The notes under the pieces: model-generated
Database searches by the model: none
What the model saw: only the letters and a program-made list of their open reading frames with translations
Told to the model about the DNA's origin: nothing
From: Embleya sp040605455
GTDB taxonomy: Bacteria > Actinomycetota > Actinomycetes > Streptomycetales > Streptomycetaceae
Direction: 5' to 3'
NCBI RefSeq assembly: GCF_040605455.1
Contig: NZ_JBEXCV010000020.1
Coordinates: forward strand, 1-64,000
DNA length: 64,000 nucleotides
Part shown: piece after piece, positions 41,724 to 48,875 of the stretch
Layout of the letters: each line of letters opens with the position of its first letter
Position numbering within the stretch: the first letter of the stretch is position 1
Program-made: the position numbers and the translations under genes

Positions 41724-43859
41724 TCACGGACGTCGGTGGGTGGGCGGCGCGTCCGCGGCTCGGGCACCTCTGCGCCACAGGGCGCTCGGCCACCACATGC
41801 GCTCGCGCAGGTCGAGGATCAGGGCGGTGACGACCACCGAGCGGACCACCAGGGTGTCCAGCAGGACACCGAGGGCCACCGCGAAACCGATTTCGGCGAA
41901 TCCGACGATCGGCAGCGTGGCCAGCGCCGCGAAGGTGCCGGCCAGGACCAGGCCGGCCGAGGTGATCACACCGCCGGTCGCCGCGAGCCCGGTCAGCGCA
42001 CCGGTGTGGGTGTCGGTGCGGATGCTTTCCTCGCGCACCCGCGTGGTCAGGAAGATGTTGTAGTCGATGCCCAGGGCGACCAGGAAGACGAAGACGAGCA
42101 GCGGGAACGAGGTGTCCTCGGCGGCGAAGTCGAACACGTGCCGAAACGCCAGTGCGCTGATGCCCAGCGCCGCGGTGTAGGACAACACCACGGTGGCGAT
42201 CAGCACGACCGGTGCGACCAGGGCGCGCAGGAGCAGCGCCAGGATGACCAGCACGACCGCCAGGATGACCGGGATCAGCAGTTTCTCGTCGCGTACCGAG
42301 GCCCGGTTGCTGTCGAGTTGGGCCGCGGTGCCGCCGCCCACGAGCGCGTCGGCCTGCGGCACCGCGTGCACGGCGGTACGGGCGTCGTCGACGGTGTTCC
42401 GGGCCGCGCTGCTGTCGGCGGCGTCGACCAGCGTCGCCTCCAGGTACGACCGCCCGTCACGCTCCACCGGCACGCCCGGCGGCACCCGCACGCTGTCGGG
42501 CACCACGCCGGGCACCGCCGCCAGTGTCACGCGAACCGCGTCCACCGAACGGGTGTCGGCGACCACCTGGAGCGGTTGCCCGGTACCCGCCGGGAAGTAG
42601 CGTGCCTGGACCTCCTGGCCGACCACCGAGTCGGGCTTGTCGGTGAAGCTCTCGGCGGTGGTGAGGCCGGTGGCGTTCAGGGCCAACAGGCCCAGGGACA
42701 GCGCGGCCAGGACCGCCGAGGTGCCGATCCACACGGCGCGCGGCCGGCGGGCGATGCGCCGGCCGATCCGGGCCCACCGTCCGGTCTCGGTCGGTTCGGG
42801 CGAGCCCAGGTGCGGGATGACGGGCCAGAAGATCCACCGCCCGGCGATCAGCAGCACCGCCGGGAACAGGGTCAGCATCGCCAGCAGGGCCACCGCGACA
42901 CCGATCGCGGCGACTGGCCCGAGGCCGTTGGTGGAGTTCATCTCGGCGGCGAGCAGGCAGAGCATGCTGAGGATCACCGTCGAGGCGCTGGCGATCACCG
43001 CAGGGCCGGCGCGGTGCAGGGCGAGCGCCATCGCCTCGTGCCGGTCCTCGTGTCGGCGCAGTTCCTCCCGGTAGCGGGCGACGAGCAGCAGCGCGTAGTC
43101 GGTGCCGGCGCCGAACACCAGGACGGTCAGGATGCCCGCGCTCTGCGCGTTGACCACCAGGGACGCGTGCCGGGCCAGTACGTAGATCACCGCCTGGGCG
43201 GCGAACAGTGCACCGACCACGCAGAAGACCGGGACCAGGAGCAGCGTCGGACTGCGGTAGGTGAGCAGCAAAATCACCACGACCACGCCCAGGGCCGCGA
43301 ACAGCAGGGTTCCGTCGATGCCCTGGAACGCGTCGCTGCTGTCGGCGGCCACGCCGCCCGGCCCGGTGATGTGGGTTTCCAGTCCGGTGTCGGGGTGGGT
43401 GTCCACGATCGCGCGGATGTCGTCCACGGCATCGGCGATGCTGTTCCACCCGTTGTCACCGAAGGTGATCGGCACCAGGACCAGCGCGGCGCGTGGGGCG
43501 TTGGCGCGGTCGGGGACGGGGCCCTGCACCTGGGCGCCGACGATCCCGTGTTCGGTGAGGGTTCGCATGCGCGCGGCGTCGGCGGCGATCGTCGCGTCGT
43601 CGGCCGGGGTCAGGCCCGATTCACGGGCGTACACCACGACGGCCGTGACGTTTTGCGGCAGGAATGCCTTCGACTGGTCGACGACCTTGGTCGACTCGGC
43701 GTTGCCGGGCAACCACGCGGAGGCGTCGTTCTTCTCCGCGTCCATCAGCTTGCTCGCCGCCGGCACGGCAACGGCCAGCACCAGGATCCAGAGCACGAGA
43801 ATGATCCACTTGGCGCGCCGGCCGCAGACCAGTCGCGCGACTCGCCCCGCTCCACCCAT
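41724..43859 (-). CDS. MMPL/RND-family membrane exporter
   Basis: This 711-residue protein shows the two-fold RND layout: TM1 near residue 15 (WIILVLWILVLAVAVPAASKLM), an extracytoplasmic domain with LPGNAESTKVVDQSKAF, a cluster of five helices (about 165-360), a second domain, and five helices at about 530-690. The segments FGAGTDYALLLVARYREELRRHEDRHEAM and FLVALGIDYNIFLTTRVREE carry the Asp-Tyr pairs used for proton coupling in MmpL proteins. Substrates are usually lipids, polyketides or drugs. GGAGG lies 8 nt before the ATG. No MmpS or biosynthetic genes adjoin it, so the cargo is not predicted. Confidence 0.93.
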   Translation of the reverse strand: MGGAGRVARLVCGRRAKWIILVLWILVLAVAVPAASKLMDAEKNDASAWLPGNAESTKVVDQSKAFLPQNVTAVVVYARESGLTPADDATIAADAARMRTLTEHGIVGAQVQGPVPDRANAPRAALVLVPITFGDNGWNSIADAVDDIRAIVDTHPDTGLETHITGPGGVAADSSDAFQGIDGTLLFAALGVVVVILLLTYRSPTLLLVPVFCVVGALFAAQAVIYVLARHASLVVNAQSAGILTVLVFGAGTDYALLLVARYREELRRHEDRHEAMALALHRAGPAVIASASTVILSMLCLLAAEMNSTNGLGPVAAIGVAVALLAMLTLFPAVLLIAGRWIFWPVIPHLGSPEPTETGRWARIGRRIARRPRAVWIGTSAVLAALSLGLLALNATGLTTAESFTDKPDSVVGQEVQARYFPAGTGQPLQVVADTRSVDAVRVTLAAVPGVVPDSVRVPPGVPVERDGRSYLEATLVDAADSSAARNTVDDARTAVHAVPQADALVGGGTAAQLDSNRASVRDEKLLIPVILAVVLVILALLLRALVAPVVLIATVVLSYTAALGISALAFRHVFDFAAEDTSFPLLVFVFLVALGIDYNIFLTTRVREESIRTDTHTGALTGLAATGGVITSAGLVLAGTFAALATLPIVGFAEIGFAVALGVLLDTLVVRSVVVTALILDLRERMWWPSALWRRGARAADAPPTHRRP

Positions 43860-44091
43860 CCCCGACACCTCCACCGCTCGAACGTGTTCCGGCGTCGCCC
43901 GAGGACACTCTCCTCAGGATGGCATCGGGCACTGCATCGCGCGTCCGCTGGAACGGCACGTGGGCAGCGTGCGCGGTGATCGGGCCGCTCCGCCGACCGC
44001 TTCGGGTGATTCGAGCGGGCCGCCTCGGACGAGCGGGAGCGGGTGCCGACCGGGGTGGCCGAACGGGCCCGGGTGCGCGACCGTGGAAGCC

Positions 44092-44310
44092 ATGAGCGAC
44101 AAGGCGCACGGCCGCTTCGACCTCGTGGTCGAGGCGTATCGCCCGGGTGACTCGTACCGGCTGGTGATGCTCGCCGACGGCACCTACCGGCAACTGCACA
44201 GCCGCCGCGAGTTGGACGGCCTCGCCGCCCGGCTCGGTCTCGACCCGGCCGATCGGGACCGGGTGGCCTGGGAGGGCGGCGACGAGTGGCCGGCGGGCGA
44301 CGCCGGGTGA
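44092..44310 (+). CDS. Small hypothetical protein, 72 residues
   Basis: The sequence MSDKAHGRFDLVVEAYRPGD continues as SYRLVMLADGTYRQLHSRRELDGLAARLGLDPADRDRVAWEGG. A short beta-rich start and a helix fit a compact domain, but no family is recognised. GTGGAAG lies 4-6 nt before the ATG, and codon use matches the neighbourhood, so it is probably real. It is divergent from the MMPL gene. Confidence 0.6.
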   Translation: MSDKAHGRFDLVVEAYRPGDSYRLVMLADGTYRQLHSRRELDGLAARLGLDPADRDRVAWEGGDEWPAGDAG

Positions 44311-44440
44311 CGTACGTACTCCGAGGGTCTCCGGGTGGATGCGCGGCCGCGGCGGCCGCGTCCGAGGACTGCGGCCGCGGGGAAGGCCCGCTCTCGGGCT
44401 TCCTCCTCCGGGGCGTCGTCGTCCGGGGTTTCCTCGTCTC

Positions 44441-44485
44441 GGCTTTCTCGGCCGGGGCTTTCTCGGCTGGGGCTTTCTCGGCCGG
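44441..44485. repeat. Three 15-bp tandem repeats
   Basis: The unit GGCTTTCTCGGCCGG occurs three times in a row, the middle copy with one change (GGCTGG). On the minus strand it reads as Ala-Pro-Ala-Glu-Lys repeats inside an open frame starting near 44596. Such Lys/Ala/Pro tails occur in histone-like or disordered proteins, but the frame has no clear gene boundary. Confidence 0.8.
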
Positions 44486-44553
44486 GGCCGCCTCGTCTCG
44501 GGGATCGTCGCCGGGTCGACGCTCGGCGCGGACGGTGGGCGTATGCGTGCGGT

Positions 44554-44811
44554 TCAGATCGCCATCGGAGTGGTCTGGGCGCTGCTGATCAGCCACCCGT
44601 GCTCGGCATCCGGCTCACCCTCCGCGCCGGGCGCCCGGTCGGCGCCCGCATCGGGGTGCCGGACCAGGACGTAGGTCAGTTGTCCCATCCGGACGGGCAG
44701 TCGGCTGTCCGGGCCGTCGCGCAGCGGCGTGCACCGGTTGTCGAAGACGTGCTCGACGCAGGCCACGATCGCCACGTCGAAGCCGATGAAACGGATGTCG
44801 TGGCACTCGAC
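44554..44811 (-). pseudogene. Coding-like fragment of an unknown protein
   Basis: This minus-strand stretch of 85 codons has about 90% G/C at third positions, unlike the other frames here. It reads VECHDIRFIGFDVAIVACVE, then HVFDNRCTPLRDGPDSRLPV, then RMGQLTYVLVRHPDAG, and ends at 44554. No start codon with a ribosome site is evident upstream, so it is either a 5'-truncated gene or a gene starting at an internal GTG (44775). The family is not recognised. Confidence 0.3.
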
Positions 44812-45006
44812 CGCCGGAGCGCACGAGCGCCGGCGGGACCCGCGGCCACCGCACCCGGGTCGACCGGCCCCGCCGACTCGACGACGCCGCTTCGGCGGTC
44901 GCGTTCGAACGCGACCCGCCACGAACCGATCGACCCGGCGGAACCCGACACGCCGATCCACCTCTCGCCGTTCCACCCCTCGGCACCCCGAACAGGAAGA
45001 CACCCG

Positions 45007-45417
45007 GTGGACGATCCGCAACGACAGCGCGACGTGGCCGCCATCCGGCGGCTGGTCGCACAGGTCGAGGAGTACCGAAACGATCCGCCCCGAACGCCAT
45101 GGTGCCCCGGCACACGCCCGGCGGACGGCGCAGCGCGCGGTCCGGCCGGCCGCACCTTCCACGAGATCCTGGTGTTGATCGCCGCAGGTCAGGCGGTCAG
45201 CCCGGTCAACGCCCACGTGCGTCGGTGCTACACGCCTCCCGGCATCACGTTCCTGTCGATCCACGACGCGCCGCCCACCGAATGGGCGCTGGTGTGGGCC
45301 ACCGCCGGCGACAACGCCCGGGTACGCGCGTTCGCCCGGACGGCACGCGCGCTCGGCGCCCGGGCGATCGGGGACGGTACCCCCGCCGAACCCGCGCAGC
45401 CCCGATGGGCCGAGTGA
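45007..45417 (+). CDS. Chimeric protein: short SnoaL/DUF4440-like start joined to a LysR effector-domain end
   Basis: The product has 136 residues. Residues 9-27 (DVAAIRRLVAQVEEYRNDP) resemble the first helix of SgcJ/DUF4440 (NTF2-like) proteins. Residues 50-115 (TFHEILVLIAAGQAVSPVNA, CYTPPGITFLSIHDAPPTEWALVWATAGDNARVRAFARTA) match the C-terminal lobe of LysR-type effector domains. Both parts are incomplete: no helix-turn-helix and no NTF2 sheet. GTG at 45007 has AGGAAGA upstream, so it may be translated. The simplest reading is a deletion that fused the start of one gene to the end of another; function is unlikely, but an effector-binding stub is possible. Confidence 0.55.
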   Translation: MDDPQRQRDVAAIRRLVAQVEEYRNDPPRTPWCPGTRPADGAARGPAGRTFHEILVLIAAGQAVSPVNAHVRRCYTPPGITFLSIHDAPPTEWALVWATAGDNARVRAFARTARALGARAIGDGTPAEPAQPRWAE

Positions 45418-45670
45418 CCGCTCGGACCCGCCCCGAGACCGATTTCACCCGCCCGAACCGGAATTCGTGGTCGATCCGCGTGGCGATCCGACCCGCCTCC
45501 GGCTACGCTTCGGCGGCCGTCGAAGGTGCCGGTGTGGGCCGGCCGGCCGCCGAACCCGATGCCCTCGTTTTCGTCTCGTTTGCGTATCGGACCGCACGGG
45601 GACTCCCGGCGTGCGGTGGACTCGAGGAAGCGGAACGGCTCGCCCTGCGGGCGTGTTCTTCGACGTGGGG

Positions 45671-46027
45671 ATGGGGGAGGCAGTGACCGACGCCTGGGAC
45701 CGTGAGTGTCTGGTGGAACACGGTTGTGCGCGGGTGGTGATACCGAGGGTCGTGGACGCATCCCTCGCGCATCGTCTGCGCAAGGACCTCGTGGCGCGGA
45801 TCAACGCCCTGGGCGACGACGTCGACGAGGTGACGTTCGACCTGATGGACACGGAGGTACTGGACGAGGCGGGCGCGACGGCGATCGCATCCGCGTACCG
45901 GCACGCCTTCCTCCTCGGTCTGCGCCCCACCTGGCGGGCCGCAGCACCGGGCACGCGCGCCGCCCTGCTCGGGGCGGACGGCGAACTCCGCACCGGTGAG
46001 CACGCGTTGAACGCCCACCCCGGATAG
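45671..46027 (+). CDS. STAS-domain protein (anti-sigma-factor antagonist-like)
   Basis: This 118-residue STAS-like protein reads VEHGCARVVIPRVVDASLAHRLRKDLVARINALGDDVDEVTFDLMDTEVLDEAGATAIASAYRHAFLLG. The position of the phosphorylatable Ser (usually D-S-xG) is occupied by LDEAGA, so the Ser is replaced and regulation by phosphorylation is doubtful. The start is uncertain between ATG 45671 and GTG 45683, because GGAGG sits between them. It has no kinase partner nearby. The nearest phosphatases are at 30 and 38 kb. Confidence 0.7.
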   Translation: MGEAVTDAWDRECLVEHGCARVVIPRVVDASLAHRLRKDLVARINALGDDVDEVTFDLMDTEVLDEAGATAIASAYRHAFLLGLRPTWRAAAPGTRAALLGADGELRTGEHALNAHPG

Positions 46028-46077
46028 CCGGGTGCGCTCCGTGCGTGCGCACCCGACCAGCCGTCCCGGGTCGGAGG

Positions 46078-47358
46078 CTACGAGTGCGACCCGGGGAAGA
46101 CCTTCGCGAGGATGAGTTTGGTGAGTTCGTCGGCCGGGGCGTTGCCGTCGGGAGACTGGTTGAGGTTGGCCAGGACCACGATGGTCGCGCACGACTGCGG
46201 GTTGTATCCCACGAAGCTGTTGTAGCCGGGCAACTGCCCGTCGTGACCCAGGAACCCGGCGAAGTCGGCGATGGCGAGACCGTAGCCGGGCGCGCCCGGT
46301 GCGTCGGACGTGGGCACGAAGGTCAGCCGCTCGCGCTGGATCTCCGGGCTGAGCAGGGTGCCGGTGGCCAGCGCCGGGGCCCAGCGCAGCAGGTCGTCGA
46401 CGGTGGAGACCGCGGCGCCGGCCGCCCAGGCCCACGAGGGGTTCGCGTCCGTGACGTCCTTGGGGTTGCCCGCTGACCAGTCGGCCCAGGCCGCGTCCTT
46501 GCCGGTGAGCACCGGCGCGGTCAGGCTCTCGACGTTGCCGATGAACTCGTAGCCGTGCGCATGCGGGAGGGGCAGCCCGGAGTCGTTCGGCAGGCTGCTC
46601 TCGGACATGCCGAGCGGGCGGAAGATGTGTTGTTCGAACAGCTCGGCGAGCGGGCGGCCGGTGAGCTTCTCGGCGATCAGTCCGAGCAGGACGGTGTTGG
46701 TGTTGGAGTAGTGGAACCCGCCTCCCGGCGGGAAGTACGACGGATGCCGGAACGCGATCGCCAACAGTTCGTCGGGGGTCCACGAGGTCTGCGGGCGCTC
46801 GTCCAGGGTGCGGTTGAAGTCGGGATCCTCGGTGTAATTGTACAGACCGCTGGTCATCTGAAGCAGCTGACGGATGGTGATGTGCTGCCCGTCGGGCACG
46901 TCCGGCCGGAATGCGGCCACCGGGTCCTCCAGCGACAACCGCCCCTCCTGGACGAGTTGCAGGATGATCGTCCCGGTGAAGGTCTTCGTGATGCTCCCGA
47001 CCCGCATGTGGTCCGCGGTGCGCATGGGTGTCCCGTCGGCCAGGTTGCCGGTGCCCAGGGTCGTGGTCCACGTACCCCATTCGGGAGTGCGGATGGAGAC
47101 GATCGCACCGGGCACGCGCAGCCGCTGCATCAGGGCGATCAGTTCGGGGGTCAGGGTCTCGGCGAAGGACGGGACCCGCTGTGCGGATCCGGCGGGTGCG
47201 TCCGATCGCACCGAGGTGCCCGGCGCCGGCGCTGCGGCCGTCAGGCTCAGCAGCGCCGCCACCGCCACTGCGGCGAGTCGGGCACGGCGCCGGGCCGACC
47301 CGGTGCGGTGCGGACGTCGTGCGGGGATCAGGAGCGGACGCGGCTGTCGGATTCGCAC
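46078..47358 (-). CDS. Secreted serine hydrolase of the beta-lactamase/D-Ala-D-Ala-carboxypeptidase family (S12)
   Basis: This 426-residue protein has a basic N-terminus and one hydrophobic segment (LAAVAVAALLSLTAAAPAPG), suggesting export. The S12 motifs are clear: SxxK as GSITKTF (Ser122, Lys125), YxN as HYSNTN, and HxG as GHDGQLPG. LLQMTSGL between the motifs is also typical. Substrates are D-alanyl peptides or esters, and beta-lactam hydrolysis cannot be claimed. The GTG at 47358 lacks a good ribosome site; longer frames exist but add arginine-rich sequence. It is monocistronic. Confidence 0.87.
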   Translation of the reverse strand: MRIRQPRPLLIPARRPHRTGSARRRARLAAVAVAALLSLTAAAPAPGTSVRSDAPAGSAQRVPSFAETLTPELIALMQRLRVPGAIVSIRTPEWGTWTTTLGTGNLADGTPMRTADHMRVGSITKTFTGTIILQLVQEGRLSLEDPVAAFRPDVPDGQHITIRQLLQMTSGLYNYTEDPDFNRTLDERPQTSWTPDELLAIAFRHPSYFPPGGGFHYSNTNTVLLGLIAEKLTGRPLAELFEQHIFRPLGMSESSLPNDSGLPLPHAHGYEFIGNVESLTAPVLTGKDAAWADWSAGNPKDVTDANPSWAWAAGAAVSTVDDLLRWAPALATGTLLSPEIQRERLTFVPTSDAPGAPGYGLAIADFAGFLGHDGQLPGYNSFVGYNPQSCATIVVLANLNQSPDGNAPADELTKLILAKVFPGSHS

Positions 47359-47668
47359 AAGGGGTCCGTTTCGTTCGGGAGCGAGGGAACCACAGATACC
47401 TCGCGCCTTCGACTCGCGGCCGATGTTGCGCCACCGGTGGGCGTGTTCGCGCCGGACCGGGCGACGTCGGGAGGTGGGAGCGAGTGGGGTCGCGGCCACG
47501 ATCCGGTCGTCGTCGCGGTACGCGATCGCCCACGCCCGGTCGACCGGCGGCCGACCCGCCCGATGAGCGGATCAGCCCGCGCATCGAGCAACCGAGCCGT
47601 CCCGGGAACGCCTTCGCCGGCCGCTCCGCTTGCGATCCGGCGGTTGTCGCCGCGCTGGCATGCGTGCC
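47359..47668. other. Intergenic region without recognised gene
   Basis: This 310-bp gap lies between the divergent serine-hydrolase and epoxide-hydrolase-like genes. No coding-like frame or repeat was seen. It should contain both promoters. Confidence 0.4.
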
Positions 47669-48343
47669 ATGTCGGATGCTCTGCCTCGTCCCGAGCCGTT
47701 CACCTCGCAGACGGCGCCCGCCGCGCTGGAGGATCTGCGGTCGCGGCTGCGTGCGACGCGCCGGCCGGACACGCCCGAGGAGGCCGGGTGGTCGCTCGGC
47801 ACCGACCTCGACTACCTCCGCGAGCTCGTCGCCTACTGGGCGGACGGGTTCGACTGGCCCGCGCAGGAGGCGGCACTCGCCCGGCTCCCGTGCTTGCGTG
47901 TCCCGCTCGGCGGCCTCGGGATCCACTTCGTGCACGCCCGGGCCGTCGCGCCGAACGGGCCCGCGCTGCCGCTGGTGCTCGGCCACGGGTGGCCGGACTC
48001 GTTCTGGCGCTACACGAAGGTCGTTCCGCTCCTCACCGATCCCGGCGCGCACGGCGCCGATCCCGCCGACGCGTTCGACGTGGTCGTGCCCGACATGCCG
48101 GGCCACGGGTTTTCCGACCGTCCCACCGGCGCGGCGCTCGACGCGATCGCCGTCGCCGCCTTGTGGGCCGAACTCATGGACATCCTCGGCTATCCGCGCT
48201 TCGGCGCGTCCGGTGGCGACATCGGCAGCCACGTGAGCCGCTACCTCGCCCTCGACCACCCCGACCGGGTCGTGGCCGTGCACCGTTCGGCCCTCGCGGA
48301 GACGGTGGTCGAACCCGTCACCATCTTCCGTGCGTACCCATGA
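47669..48343 (+). pseudogene. Truncated epoxide hydrolase
   Basis: The frame encodes 224 residues instead of the usual 370-390. The N-terminal EHN domain (EPFTSQTAPAALEDLRSRLRATRRPDTPE, WSLGTDLDYLRELVAYWADGFDW) is complete, and the alpha/beta core continues through the oxyanion segment HGWPDSFWRY and the nucleophile elbow GASGGDIGSHVSRYLALDHPDRVVAVHR (Asp of GGDIGS). After that the sequence ends ALAETVVEPVTIFRAYP, with no cap domain, Tyr or catalytic His. It therefore cannot complete hydrolysis and is called a pseudogene. Start at ATG 47669, or 47660. Confidence 0.7.
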
Positions 48344-48806
48344 TCGGTCCGGCCGTCGCACCCATCGCCCGGGGAAGCGGCCGGGCCCTCGACCACGACG
48401 CCTGTTGCTCTTCGCCCGGAGTGAACTCGCCGTCGCCGTCGCCGCGTTCCGGGCTCGCGTGCGGGGACCGAAACGACTTTGGCGGACGAGCCGAGGAGGC
48501 CCGCCCGCCCCGATCACACCACGCCGCCGGCGGCCGGCCGGCGAGGACCCGACGCCACACCGGTGCGATCAGAGGCCACGCCAGGATCAGCGCCGCCGCC
48601 GCGAGCCACGTGAATGCGTCGGCCTGCGCCCGGATCGCGATGGGGATCGGCGTGTAGTCGAGCAGCGCCCACGCCCCATCGACCGGACGATCCGTTCGGG
48701 ACGGGGTGGTCGGGGCCGACGGTACAGGCGCTGCGGACGCGCTCGGCCGGCTCGGTGACGCGTATCCGCCCGGGAGGGCCCGGTCCCCATAGGGCCGTTC
48801 GGCCCT
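48318..48806 (-). pseudogene. 5'-truncated remnant of a membrane protein
   Basis: On the minus strand a frame with no start codon but good composition reads GGYASPSRPSASAAPVPSAP, a Pro/Ser/Ala linker, then DGAWALLDYTPIPIAIRAQA, DAFTWLAAAALILAWPLIAP and VWRRVLAG. The hydrophobic block is one convincing membrane helix followed by basic residues. The frame opens at a TGA near 48808, beside the GGGCCG palindrome, so the front of the gene has been lost. The downstream part is less gene-like. The family is not recognised. Confidence 0.3.
48791..48806. promoter_or_regulatory. GGGCCG-NN-CGGCCC palindrome upstream of xfp
   Basis: AGGGCCGTTCGGCCCT is a perfect 7-bp-arm palindrome around TT, centred 77 bp before the xfp start. 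The same core recurs near ackA and the PPOX gene. The core resembles, from memory, sites of DevR/OsdR-type response regulators in Streptomyces. Confidence 0.65.
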
Positions 48807-48875
48807 TCACTGTGCGCGTGAAGGGCGCGAGCGTGGGAACGAGGGCAGTTCCGACGTCCCACGAGAGGTAGACCG

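Larger units (their letters stand above)
44311..45006. other. Region of gene debris and repeats
   Basis: These 696 bp contain a 15-bp triplicate repeat and a minus-strand coding-like fragment, both listed separately. No intact gene is present. With the chimeric gene that follows, this looks like a site of past deletion. Confidence 0.4.

Noticed and set aside
44441..44596. Minus-strand ORF with Ala-Pro-Ala-Glu-Lys repeats as a histone-like gene
   Set aside because: The frame runs without stop through the small plus-strand gene and into the MMPL gene, with no clear start or end, so only the DNA repeat is listed.
45503..48517. 1004-codon minus-strand frame
   Set aside because: It crosses an S12 hydrolase in another frame and a plus-strand epoxide hydrolase, is Arg/Pro-rich, and has no recognisable domain.
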